This document shows, in pieces, positions 8,860-17,234 of a stretch of 64,000 nt of DNA (position 1 is its first letter; every line of letters starts with the position of its first letter). Location: positions 186,001 through 250,000 of the forward strand of contig JAEXOR010000011.1 of NCBI GenBank assembly GCA_023439185.1, in the 5' to 3' direction. Made by a program: the position numbers and the translations under genes. A model generated the notes under the pieces. That model saw only the letters and a program-made list of their open reading frames with translations. It made no database searches and was not told where the DNA came from. This stretch comes from Bacillota bacterium. Lineage in GTDB: Bacteria; Bacillota; Desulfotomaculia; Desulfotomaculales; Desulfallaceae.

Positions 8860-8977
8860 CATTAACACCTCGTTTTTAGGTTTAAACTTAATTAAACTAT
8901 AAAACAAAATAAATACTCGTAATGTTAAGTGTTCCGCGCTGCGCGTGTGATATTCGTCACAACCCCAGGCAACAAGA

Positions 8978-10189
8978 CTAAATTAAAAAATAATCCAGCA
9001 CCCGCGTGACGGCCTCGATTACTTCCAGGGCATCCCGGTCGGTCATGGACGGGAACAGGGGCAGGGTTAAAAACCGGTTATACAGGTCTTCGGCGACTGG
9101 ACACAGGCTGCCTTCAATGGTACATACATCGGGGTGCCCGATCCAAAGGTAATAAGGGTGCAGAAAAACCGGCAGGAAGTGCACGCCCACTTCGATGTTT
9201 TCTGCCCTGATGGCGTGCAATATTTCCGTCCGTCCGGCCTTTAGCTTTTCGGTACGCAGTGTCACAATGTAACGATGCCAGGTGGAGCGTCCCCGGGGAT
9301 TGGGCTCCGGCAGGTCAAGGGCCGGGTGGCCGGCTAAAGCCCGGTTGTAATAATGCGCTATTTCGGTACGGCGGCCGATAAATTCTTCCACCCGGGCCAG
9401 TTGGGAAATGCCCAGGGCCGCCTGCATGTCGGTGAGCCGGTAATTATAGCCCCGGTCCTGCATTTCTTTTCGCCACGGTCCTTCAGGTTTGAGCATTTTT
9501 TTGGCCTCGCTAACCATGCCGTTCTCCCGGAAAACAAGCATCCACTCATAAAACTCCCCGGAATTGGTAGTCACGATACCGCCTTCTCCGGTATAACAGT
9601 GCTGCGGATCACTGAAACTGAATACGGTTAAGTCGCTTAAAGAACCGATCCTTTTATCTTTATAATAGCCACCCAGGGCGTGGGATGCGTCTTCGATAAC
9701 GCACAGGTCGTTTTCCCGGGCCAGCTCATACAGTTGGTCCAGTGCACACGGATTGCCGGCGAAATGGACCGGGATTAAAGCCCGGGTACGTCCGGTAATC
9801 CGGTATTTTACCTTTACCGGGTCGATATTGTAGGTTGCCGGCTCCACATCCGCAAAGGTGTGAATGCCGTTTTGGTAAAGGATGCAGTTTGCCGTCGCGG
9901 GGTGAGTCAGGGGTGTGGTGATGACCTCATCTTCATGGCCCACCGCGGCCGACATCAGGGCGATATGGAGCCCGGCGGCGCCTGACGATACCGCCGCGGC
10001 GTATCTGGCGCCGACATATTCAGCCACGGCCGCTTCAAATTCCCTTACCTTATCGCCGCTGCCCAGTTTACCGTCACCAAGGACCCGGGTAACCGCTTGA
10101 ATGTCATCCGCCGTCATTTCCGCCGCCGCCAGGGGCAGCAGCCGGTTGCGCACCGGCGTTCCCCCGGCTGCTGCCGGTTTATTTTTCAT
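8978..10189 (-). CDS. DegT/DnrJ/EryC1/StrS-family protein lacking the PLP lysine
   Basis: A ~403-residue sugar aminotransferase fold. N-terminal DDIQAVTRVLGDGKLGSG, EDASHALGG (aspartate that contacts the PLP ring nitrogen) and YTGEGGIVTT are family landmarks. The catalytic lysine normally sits in SFHPxK just before the GEGG loop; here the stretch is SFSDPQHCYTGEGG, with glutamine (about residue 196, CAG codon at 9602-9604) at that place. It may therefore be a dehydratase-like variant (as ColD, which uses His), a non-PLP regulator, or inactive. Start is ATG 10189 or GTG 10192; neither has a strong ribosome site. Confidence 0.8.
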   Translation of the reverse strand: MKNKPAAAGGTPVRNRLLPLAAAEMTADDIQAVTRVLGDGKLGSGDKVREFEAAVAEYVGARYAAAVSSGAAGLHIALMSAAVGHEDEVITTPLTHPATANCILYQNGIHTFADVEPATYNIDPVKVKYRITGRTRALIPVHFAGNPCALDQLYELARENDLCVIEDASHALGGYYKDKRIGSLSDLTVFSFSDPQHCYTGEGGIVTTNSGEFYEWMLVFRENGMVSEAKKMLKPEGPWRKEMQDRGYNYRLTDMQAALGISQLARVEEFIGRRTEIAHYYNRALAGHPALDLPEPNPRGRSTWHRYIVTLRTEKLKAGRTEILHAIRAENIEVGVHFLPVFLHPYYLWIGHPDVCTIEGSLCPVAEDLYNRFLTLPLFPSMTDRDALEVIEAVTRVLDYFLI

Positions 10190-10328
10190 CACACGGGCTG
10201 CTTGCGCCCTGTTCCCCCTTTTTTTATTGATTTTTCAAATAATATTTTAAAATTATCCTCTCCGGTCATGATATTAATGCGTCCATCACCGCTGAAAACC
10301 GCAAAACCACATCCGGGAGCGACATGAT

Positions 10329-11735
10329 ATGGCGTTGAAACTGAAAAAACTTTACACTCCACTGGCGGCCGTTATCGGAGCGCTGATTGTTATAAGTATC
10401 TTCGGCCATATGAATTTCTACTTTGAGGCGCTGCAATTCCGTGCCGGTGTACAGTTCCATGAAACCGGCTATACCGAAGTGGAGATACCGCCTCTTGGTA
10501 CCGTCAGGGCACATACTCACTCCACTCCGGTATTAATTAAGCTGCGCCTGGAGAATATTGACCTGCAGCCGCTGCAGCAATTGCTGGCCGGGCCCGTGGA
10601 ACGCGAGGAACTGATCAACCAGGGCCGGTTAGCCCTGCGTAGGGCGGCAACGCTGTTTATTCTTAAAATACTGGCTTTGGCCCTGTTGGGCAGTGCCCTG
10701 GGCGTTTACCTGACCCGGCCGGCATCCCCCCGTAAATACATTACCGGCCTGACGGCCGGTTTCCTGCTAACCCTGGTGCTTCTTTCGGGCACCTATTTCA
10801 CTTATAATCAAAATGCCTTCAGTAATCCGCAATATTCCGGCGTACTGCGGGCGGCGCCATGGATGATCAGTATGGCCCAGAAAACCTTTGGCAAGATTGA
10901 AACCCTCGGCGACCAGCTCGAGCAGGTAGTCGACGGACTGAACAGATTATATGCCCAGGTGGATGAATTACAGCCCCTGGGCGAAGAGGAAGGCGGCTTT
11001 AAAATTCTGCATATTTCCGACCTGCATAATAACCCGGCCGGCATGGATTTCGTGATGCAAATAGCCGACTTGTTCAAGGCGGATATGATCATCGACACCG
11101 GTGACATCAGCGATTTTGGCAGCCCGCTGGAAACCCTGCTCATCGACCGCCTGCACCGGTTGAATGTGCCTTACCTGTTCATCGCCGGCAATCACGATTC
11201 GCCCGCGATAGTAGACAGGATGAGTACGGTTCCCGGTGTAATTGTAGTCAACGGGATGCTGGAAATGAATAATCTTGTCTTTTACGGGGTACCGGACCCC
11301 TCTTCCGCCTTAGATACAGTGGTGCCGCCCGATCTAAGCGACATCCCGCGCCTGACGGCGCAGGTGATTGAGCAAATTACCCAGCTCCCGGCCGAAATGG
11401 ACATTCTGATGCTGCACAATGATAGAATGGCCCGTTCTCTGGCCGGCGCGGCCCCGGTGATCCTGTTCGGCCATAATCACCAGCTAAAGGTGGAAACCCG
11501 GCGTCACAGCGTGCTGGTTAACGCGGGCACATCCGGGGCCGCCGGCCTGCGGGGCCTGCAGGCGGTGCGTATACCGTATTCGGTGGTTTTGCTGCACTTT
11601 AAGCCGGAAGGCGAAAAAATGCGGCTGGTGGCGGCGGACTCCATCTCGGTGGTCAAGCCGGACCAGGGTTTCACCCTGGAAAGAAAACGGTTTGACGGGA
11701 ATACGCCTGAAACAGACGAGAACGGCAATATTTAA
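10329..11735 (+). CDS. Membrane-anchored calcineurin-like metallophosphoesterase
   Basis: 468 residues. An N-terminal membrane segment (about 10-30) and two more around 105-125 and 138-158 anchor the protein. From about residue 225 a metallophosphatase domain shows the metal motifs ILHISDLHNNP, IDTGDISDFG, AGNHDS and a C-terminal FGHNH. The ~70 residues between the first two spans would lie outside the cell. The substrate is unknown. GGGAG lies just upstream of ATG 10329. It is divergent from the DegT-like gene, and the 136-base spacer should hold both promoters. Confidence 0.85.
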   Translation: MALKLKKLYTPLAAVIGALIVISIFGHMNFYFEALQFRAGVQFHETGYTEVEIPPLGTVRAHTHSTPVLIKLRLENIDLQPLQQLLAGPVEREELINQGRLALRRAATLFILKILALALLGSALGVYLTRPASPRKYITGLTAGFLLTLVLLSGTYFTYNQNAFSNPQYSGVLRAAPWMISMAQKTFGKIETLGDQLEQVVDGLNRLYAQVDELQPLGEEEGGFKILHISDLHNNPAGMDFVMQIADLFKADMIIDTGDISDFGSPLETLLIDRLHRLNVPYLFIAGNHDSPAIVDRMSTVPGVIVVNGMLEMNNLVFYGVPDPSSALDTVVPPDLSDIPRLTAQVIEQITQLPAEMDILMLHNDRMARSLAGAAPVILFGHNHQLKVETRRHSVLVNAGTSGAAGLRGLQAVRIPYSVVLLHFKPEGEKMRLVAADSISVVKPDQGFTLERKRFDGNTPETDENGNI

Positions 11736-11765
11736 ACTTAGCCCCGGACGGCATAATCTTTACTT

Positions 11766-12926
11766 CTACTTTTGGTTTTCGGTCCAGCCGTCAACAATTA
11801 TTCCGCCGCTGATCATCACGCCGGAATAAAACCGTTCCAACCGCCAGCCATCATCAGTCCGGGTCAGGTATCTGCCATCGTATACTTTACTTACGTCAAA
11901 CAAAAAATTGATCTGGTGCCCCAAAACAACCAAAACGGTATCCCGTGGATACAGGCGGGCCGCTTCTCCGGCCACCGTTTCGGTGAATTTCCGCACCGCC
12001 GCGGCGTCGCGCTTAAAATCAGCCTCCCAGTTATGGTATCTGGGCTCAATATTACCAAAGACATAGAGTACCTGCGGACCTTGACCATTGTACAGGTCAG
12101 TCTTACGGACATTGTATTCGATAGCATAACCCGATATGGAACCGGGATTAATCTGTCCATACTTATTATGCAGCAGGGTTATTAAGTCGGAATACTCCGG
12201 CGCGCTATCCGTGAGCGGTTTAATGATCCCGCCGGTCACCAGTTCATCAATTGAAGTATCGGTGAAAAAAGCCCTGTTCAACAATGCCGCCACTTCGGCC
12301 CGGGATATACCGGCGCCGGGTTTCAACGTCCCGTCCGGAAAGCCGCTGAGCAAGTTGTTTTGATAAGCCCAGGCCAGGGGCATTCTGGCCGCCGCGTCAA
12401 TAGCGTCGAAATCGGCAAACCGATCCTTTAAAACACCGGCATCGGCATATTGAGTGCCGGCACCCAACGCCTTTACCAGCGCCACTACCACATCTTCCCT
12501 GGCGGCTTGAACACCGGGCAGAAAATACCGTTTGCCGCCCTGTTCAATAGAGCCCGGCAAATAACCGGCCACCGCCGAAACAGCATTCCGGTACCAGGCC
12601 TCTTCGGAAACATCGGCAAAATTGCTCCCTGGTGTTCCATTAACGTCCAGTCCGGCAGCCGAGACCAGCATGGCGGAGAACTCGGAACGGGAGACCGGCT
12701 GTTGCGGCTTAAAGCTGCCGTCCGGATACCCGTTCAAAACCTTTCTTTCGGCCATGCGCTTAATCGGCTCGTAAGCCCAATGTCCGTCATTAACGTCGCT
12801 GAAAATGCCTGTCCCTGATTTGGGCGTTTCCGGAGCAGGCTCATTTCCGGCACTTAAAGCGGGTATGGAACAAAATATTATCACACACGCGAACACAACC
12901 GCAATTACATTTTTTAAAAAATTCAT
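11766..12926 (-). CDS. Secreted S-layer homology (SLH) domain protein
   Basis: About 386 residues with a signal peptide (FLKNVIAVVFACVIIFCS, cleavage near SAGN). Three SLH repeats follow: IFSDVNDGHWAYEPIKRM with NGYPDGSFKPQQPVSR, a degenerate second with FADVSEEAWY, and a third with LSGFPDGTLKPGAGISR. SLH domains bind pyruvylated secondary cell wall polymer. The C-terminal ~170 residues have no recognised fold. GGGGGG precedes ATG 12926; the upstream ATGs lack a site. It is monocistronic. Confidence 0.85.
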   Translation of the reverse strand: MNFLKNVIAVVFACVIIFCSIPALSAGNEPAPETPKSGTGIFSDVNDGHWAYEPIKRMAERKVLNGYPDGSFKPQQPVSRSEFSAMLVSAAGLDVNGTPGSNFADVSEEAWYRNAVSAVAGYLPGSIEQGGKRYFLPGVQAAREDVVVALVKALGAGTQYADAGVLKDRFADFDAIDAAARMPLAWAYQNNLLSGFPDGTLKPGAGISRAEVAALLNRAFFTDTSIDELVTGGIIKPLTDSAPEYSDLITLLHNKYGQINPGSISGYAIEYNVRKTDLYNGQGPQVLYVFGNIEPRYHNWEADFKRDAAAVRKFTETVAGEAARLYPRDTVLVVLGHQINFLFDVSKVYDGRYLTRTDDGWRLERFYSGVMISGGIIVDGWTENQK

Positions 12927-13144
12927 CTGGCCCCCCGAAAAACTAAATTCCATCATTAACACCTTTTACTATAGACGACTCATTAAGACAAAATGTTCCA
13001 ATCCAAAAGGGATATCGTTTAACTTCGGTTTGGTTATGTTTATACTACACCGTTGCAGGTATTTAGCGCTGCAGCCAGAAATAATAACCAGATATAGAAA
13101 TTTAAAATGCCGTTACGGCGGGTAACCCAAAGGAGGTTTATTTC

Positions 13145-14338
13145 ATGCCTATTGCCGGTAAGATTGAAAAATTTTTATCTGCTTCGTCATGGATTAGAAA
13201 AATGTTCGAGGAAGGAGAAAAACTGAAGAGTATTTATGGCGCCGACAAAGTATATGATTTTACCCTTGGCAACCCCAATGTTGAACCTCCCGCAGCGTTT
13301 CATAAGGAACTGCTGAAATTGGCTCAAAACCCCCTGCCCGGGATGCACAGATATATGAGCAACGCGGGTTACGTTGAAACCAGGCAGGCGGTGGCCCGGG
13401 TGCTGGAGGAAGAATCAGGGCAGCCGGTCACCGCCGACCACGTGATAATGACCTGCGGAGCCGGGGGAGCTTTAAACGTGGTGCTAAAAACACTATTAAA
13501 CCCCGGTGAAGAGGTAATTATACCGACTCCGTATTTTGTGGAATACCGCTTTTACATCGACAACCATGGCGGCACATTCAAGGAAGTGCCCACCGGTGAA
13601 GACTTCCAGCTTGACCCGGAGGCGATAGCGGCGGCCGTAGGGCCCATGACACGCGCGATACTGCTGAATTCGCCCAACAACCCCACCGGGGCGGTGTATC
13701 CCGCCGAATCGCTGGCCACCCTGGCCCGGCTGCTGAAAGAAAAGGAACGGGAACTGGGCGCCACCATTTACGTGATATCGGATGAACCCTACGCCAAAAT
13801 AGTTTATGACGGAGTAACCGTGCCGCATATTTTTAAATATATCAAGAATTCCATTATCGTGACTTCCCACAGCAAGGATCTGGCTCTGCCCGGAGAACGG
13901 ATCGGTTACATAGCCGTCAATCCGGCCATTCGTGATATGTCGCTTTTAATGGAAGGGATGATTTTCTGCAACCGTACCCTGGGCTTTGTCAACGCGCCGG
14001 CCCTGGCCCAGCGCCTGGTGGCGCCGCTGCAGCGGGAAAGTGTAAATATCGGGGAATACATGGAAAAGCGTGACGTGCTTTACAACCACCTGACAGCGCT
14101 TGGTTTTCAGTTGGTCAAACCAATGGGGGCGTTTTATTTATTCCCCCGCTGCCCCATCGAAGATGATGTGGAATTCGTGCGGCAGGCCCAGAAATATAAC
14201 CTGCTGCTTGTTCCGGGCAGCGGTTTCGGCGGACCGGGTTACGTCAGGCTTATCTATTGCATCGATATGCAGGTGATCCGCAATTCACTGCCTGCCTTCG
14301 AAGCGCTGGCCAAAGATTTCAACATGCAGCCGGCATAG
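13145..14338 (+). CDS. Class I/II PLP-dependent aminotransferase
   Basis: 397 residues of the aspartate aminotransferase fold. NSPNNPTGAVYP (binds substrate carboxylate), ISDEPYAKIVYD (Asp and Tyr that hold PLP) and SHSKDLALPGERIGY (Schiff-base Lys) are all present. AAAGGAGG sits eight bases before the ATG. The likely substrate is an amino acid/2-oxoacid pair; specificity is not evident. It stands alone, followed by a long inverted repeat. Confidence 0.9.
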   Translation: MPIAGKIEKFLSASSWIRKMFEEGEKLKSIYGADKVYDFTLGNPNVEPPAAFHKELLKLAQNPLPGMHRYMSNAGYVETRQAVARVLEEESGQPVTADHVIMTCGAGGALNVVLKTLLNPGEEVIIPTPYFVEYRFYIDNHGGTFKEVPTGEDFQLDPEAIAAAVGPMTRAILLNSPNNPTGAVYPAESLATLARLLKEKERELGATIYVISDEPYAKIVYDGVTVPHIFKYIKNSIIVTSHSKDLALPGERIGYIAVNPAIRDMSLLMEGMIFCNRTLGFVNAPALAQRLVAPLQRESVNIGEYMEKRDVLYNHLTALGFQLVKPMGAFYLFPRCPIEDDVEFVRQAQKYNLLLVPGSGFGGPGYVRLIYCIDMQVIRNSLPAFEALAKDFNMQPA

Positions 14339-14366
14339 CGCCTCCGGGGGATTCGTGGCCGGCTTT

Positions 14367-14432
14367 GATGCCTGGTGTTAAAAGTTAAAAGCTGCAAAAA
14401 ACGCAACTTTTAACTTTTTAACACCAGGCATC
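14367..14432. repeat. Long near-perfect inverted repeat, probable terminator
   Basis: Arms of about 29 bases run from GATGCCTGGTGTT (14367) and to AACACCAGGCATC (ending 14432), separated by a short A-rich loop near 14396-14402. Each arm contains an AAAGTTAAAAG-type core. It can act as a terminator for the aminotransferase, but the arms are far longer than needed for that. Confidence 0.6.
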
Positions 14433-14462
14433 TTACGGTTATTATTTGCAGTCAAATAGAAA

Positions 14463-14484
14463 ACCCCAGTTTGTATACCGGGGT
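14463..14484 (-). terminator. Intrinsic terminator of the 14499-14837 gene
   Basis: ACCCC/GGGGT stem with an eight-to-twelve-base loop, followed on the minus strand by TTTTCTATTT. Confidence 0.5.
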
Positions 14485-14498
14485 CGCTTCGTGTCTGT

Positions 14499-14837
14499 TC
14501 AGTCCTCGTCTTCCGTTAACAGGAGCAACTTCTCGTGCAGGTGCATGTTCAGTTGCTGCATCACTTTTTCCAGCATTTCGGCGTCCTTGAGGGTAAAGCC
14601 GTTTTCCCACCGTTCCAAAAGGTATTTGGTAAACTCCAGGTAACCGCTAAGCATGGCCAGGGTGTAGAGATCCTTAAAACGGTTATTCTCTTCCGGACGG
14701 CAGACACGCCCGGTGTTGGCGTCGTTCTTATGCGTCAGCTTAAAACTCGATAAGGTACTGTTGGTTCTGGACCAGGTTAGCACACCTTCGTGCAGGGCTA
14801 TTTCTTCCCCGCAAACATCGCAAATGAAAATAGACAT
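14499..14837 (-). CDS. Conserved-type hypothetical protein with N-terminal zinc knuckle
   Basis: About 112 residues starting SIFICDVCGEEI, a CxxC zinc knuckle; a further Cys follows in VCRPEE. The C-terminal half is helical and acidic, ending LLLLTEDED. Start is ATG 14837 with GGGAGG seven bases upstream. It is divergent from the 15005 gene, which also has a CxxC region, but no relation is claimed. Function not recognised. Confidence 0.6.
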   Translation of the reverse strand: MSIFICDVCGEEIALHEGVLTWSRTNSTLSSFKLTHKNDANTGRVCRPEENNRFKDLYTLAMLSGYLEFTKYLLERWENGFTLKDAEMLEKVMQQLNMHLHEKLLLLTEDED

Positions 14838-15004
14838 TTTATCGCCTCCCGGGCTGTAAACATGCAAAGACATTTAACATCTGCTTATGTTATAATATAT
14901 CATAATCCAGACAAGTCAACTAGAATAAATAGTAAATGGTATTCGAAAAGGAGCACCTCGCGCGAACTTTTCGAACTTCCTCAGTAAAAGTAAAGAGGTC
15001 GCAG

Positions 15005-15847
15005 ATGACATACTGGTATATTGAAGACGCGGGCGGCGGCTGCAGAGCTTTTTCCGAAGTTCTGGTGCTGGTCAGTGAAAACCCGGTGCGCATTCACCGC
15101 AGAACTTTACCGCTAACCTGGGAAAGCAGCATAACCGTTGAAGAAATGGTATTTAAAAAGGTCATGGAAATGCTCAATGAAGCGGGAGTTACCAAAGAAG
15201 ATTATCTGTACGTGTGTTCCAGCAATCTGTTTTACCACTTGCATAAATGGCTCACCGATAACGGCTACCGCTGGGAAACGGCTAAAATGGACGGCCTGGC
15301 CCACGAGGTGGCCGAAAGATATTTTCAAGAGCAAATAGTACAAGCGGGATTTCCCGCGCAGATCCGGTTGGAGGAACGTAATTACCGGGAGTTCTACGGT
15401 TTTGTGGATGCCTGGATTAAAGAGGACTTATCCCGCAGCCGGTTCATCAAGGATATGCGGGTACGCTGCAAACCCGCTCAGTTTAAGTATATCCTCAGGG
15501 CTAATACCGGACATGTCAGGAAATGTTCACGCTGCCGGGGGAAAATCCAGCCCTTTACACCAATGGTACAATATAGATACAGGGAGCAAGGCAAGAAAAA
15601 AAGCCGGTACTACCACCCGGGCTGCACACCGGTCAAACCGCACAAGAATAAGCTGGAGCCGGTGGAACTGACCTGGCGGAATAAAAATATCACCGGAGTT
15701 ATGCTTGCCAATAAGGAAATCAAGCCTTGCCTGATATGCAAACGTGAAATCGCCGCCGGTGAAAAGGCTGTTCACGCCTTTTGTGATCAGGAGTTCATAT
15801 TCGGCCACCGGGATTGTTTCTCGCCGCCCCCAAGCAGAGAACACTAA
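15005..15847 (+). CDS. Hypothetical protein with C-terminal cysteine (PARP-type or zinc-ribbon-like) modules
   Basis: About 280 residues. The N-terminal ~150 begin TYWYIEDAGGG and end in an alpha/beta region that resembles an RNase H-like layout but lacks clear catalytic residues. The C-terminal third has CSRCRGKIQPFTPMV with a later HPGC, then CLICKREIAAGE with FGHRDC: two zinc-binding modules of the CxxC...HxxC type. The downstream convergent gene overlaps by four bases. GAGG precedes ATG 15005. Function not recognised. Confidence 0.6.
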   Translation: MTYWYIEDAGGGCRAFSEVLVLVSENPVRIHRRTLPLTWESSITVEEMVFKKVMEMLNEAGVTKEDYLYVCSSNLFYHLHKWLTDNGYRWETAKMDGLAHEVAERYFQEQIVQAGFPAQIRLEERNYREFYGFVDAWIKEDLSRSRFIKDMRVRCKPAQFKYILRANTGHVRKCSRCRGKIQPFTPMVQYRYREQGKKKSRYYHPGCTPVKPHKNKLEPVELTWRNKNITGVMLANKEIKPCLICKREIAAGEKAVHAFCDQEFIFGHRDCFSPPPSREH

Positions 15848-16569
15848 ATCGAGCAGATTAATTTAGGGGTGAAATCAATATAATCGGCACTGACCAGGTG
15901 GAAATCTATACCCCAGGCCCGGTCGGGAAGCCGGTAACGGCACGCTTTGGCGTGCAGGTGCCCGTACACCACTGTTTTAACGTCATAGCTTTCAAAAAGC
16001 TGAATAAACTGCGAATATTCGTGTTTTTCATTGGTGGGCATATAATGCATCAACACTACTTTCCGGCCCACACCGGCGGCGCGCAGTGAGTTTTCCATTC
16101 TGATCAGTTCCCGGCGGTAAATCTTTTCGTCTTCAGCTTTAAAAAGGGAACTGTTGGGACACACCCATCCTCTGCTGCCGCAAAACTTCATGCCGCCGGC
16201 CTCCACATAATCATTTTGAATAAACCTTATATTGGACGCGGCCATAGACCTGACCCGGGAAACACTCTGCCACCAGTAGTCGTGGTTACCCTGCACGCAG
16301 ATGAGCAAACCCGTTAACAGGCTTAAAAAGCCCAAATCGTGCCGGGCCTCATCCAACCGCATGGCCCAGGATATATCGCCGGGGACCAGCACCACGTCGC
16401 CCCGGGCCACCTCACGGTTCCAGTTCCCGTATATTTTACGGGCATGTTGCCGCCAGGCAGGATCCATTTCTTCCATTGGTTTGTGTTGGAAATTGTTTTC
16501 CCAATCCGCCAAATCAACCGCCTGTTTGAAAGACAGGTGCAAATCGCCGATGGCATAGATATTCAACAC
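15844..16569 (-). CDS. Calcineurin-like metallophosphoesterase, cytosolic
   Basis: 241 residues with the complete metal motif set: AIGDLHLSF, LVPGDISWAM, QGNHDYWW, LMHYMP and VYGHLH. There is no signal or membrane segment. It is the family often annotated as Ser/Thr phosphatase-like or phosphohydrolase; the substrate is unknown. AGGAGG precedes GTG 16569 (or TTG 16566). It ends by overlapping the convergent gene at 15844-15847. Confidence 0.85.
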   Translation of the reverse strand: MLNIYAIGDLHLSFKQAVDLADWENNFQHKPMEEMDPAWRQHARKIYGNWNREVARGDVVLVPGDISWAMRLDEARHDLGFLSLLTGLLICVQGNHDYWWQSVSRVRSMAASNIRFIQNDYVEAGGMKFCGSRGWVCPNSSLFKAEDEKIYRRELIRMENSLRAAGVGRKVVLMHYMPTNEKHEYSQFIQLFESYDVKTVVYGHLHAKACRYRLPDRAWGIDFHLVSADYIDFTPKLICSI

Positions 16570-16583
16570 TCTTCCTCCTGCAA

Positions 16584-16623
16584 GAAAAGCGCGCTCATTC
16601 AGTTCCCTCAGCGCGCGCTTTTC
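16584..16623. terminator. GC-rich inverted repeat in a divergent spacer
   Basis: GAAAAGCGCGCT (16584-16595) mirrors GCGCGCTTTTC (16613-16623). It lies upstream of the minus-strand phosphoesterase start and before the 16722 gene, so it can act as a bidirectional terminator or as a leader hairpin of the phosphoesterase mRNA. Confidence 0.45.
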
Positions 16624-16642
16624 AGCACTTTAATCCTTACTG

Positions 16643-16668
16643 CCGGACATACATATGTCCGGTATAAT
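16643..16668 (+). promoter_or_regulatory. Palindromic operator next to a -10 box
   Basis: CCGGACAT (16643-16650) and ATGTCCGG (16655-16662) form a perfect palindrome with a four-base centre, directly abutting TATAAT (16663-16668). A repressor bound here would block the promoter of the small gene at 16722. No -35 match was found at normal spacing. Confidence 0.5.
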
Positions 16669-16721
16669 TTCCAAAGTGTAACAGCGCCGGCCTTTTATCA
16701 CTACCGGGAGGTGTCAAACCG

Positions 16722-16916
16722 TTGAACCAGTATAAGCTTGTTACCGTGGTTGAGACCAAAGAACACGTTTATATACGTATTTTTGTCAATGATATTTTAA
16801 TTAACCCGGAGGGTTTGATTCGCCTTAAACATGCGGAATTGGACCAGCTGTTCCGGGACTTGTTCAAAGGCTCCAGGGGCAACTGTATCCGCTTGCGCTG
16901 TGCGCACTCCAAATAG
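16722..16916 (+). CDS. Small hypothetical protein
   Basis: 64 residues starting at TTG 16722 with GGGAGGTG (16706-16713) upstream. The chain alternates charged and hydrophobic residues (KLVTVVETKEHVYIRIFV) and ends in a basic segment with two cysteines. There is no signal peptide or known motif. A TATAAT box with a palindrome lies 54 bases upstream, which supports it being a real, regulated gene. Confidence 0.5.
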   Translation: MNQYKLVTVVETKEHVYIRIFVNDILINPEGLIRLKHAELDQLFRDLFKGSRGNCIRLRCAHSK

Positions 16917-17055
16917 GATTACCTTATTAGCTTCTACCGGCAGGCAAGTTATTCCTGCCGCAAAATAACACACCGCCCGCCGGGCGACAAAACGGTGCCC
17001 GGACAGGCGGTAATTTCGGTATGCCACAGGTGGAATGTTTGTTTTGCCGCACTTA

Positions 17056-17154
17056 CTATTTGCCCTCGGCAAAGAAAAAGGGCATGGTGCCGAATACCAG
17101 CAAGATCAGGATCAGGAACAGAATAAAGCTCCCGTCAAAGTAAGTACCACCCAT
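17056..17154 (-). CDS. YjcZ-like small hydrophobic sporulation-type peptide
   Basis: A 32-residue peptide beginning MGGTYFDGSF, then a hydrophobic stretch (ILFLILILLVFG) and ending FFFAEGK. AAGGAGG precedes ATG 17154 at good spacing. Length, Gly/Tyr-rich head and single hydrophobic helix match the YjcZ-type peptides of endospore formers. It lies 80 bases before the 17235-18281 gene end on the same strand, so it may be read from that transcript or from its own promoter. Confidence 0.65.
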   Translation of the reverse strand: MGGTYFDGSFILFLILILLVFGTMPFFFAEGK

Positions 17155-17234
17155 TTACAATTCCTCCTTCTTTTTGTTCTTTGTTTTTCTAATAAAATAT
17201 TCACCGGCCTAAAAAGTGTTACCGGTCACGCGGT

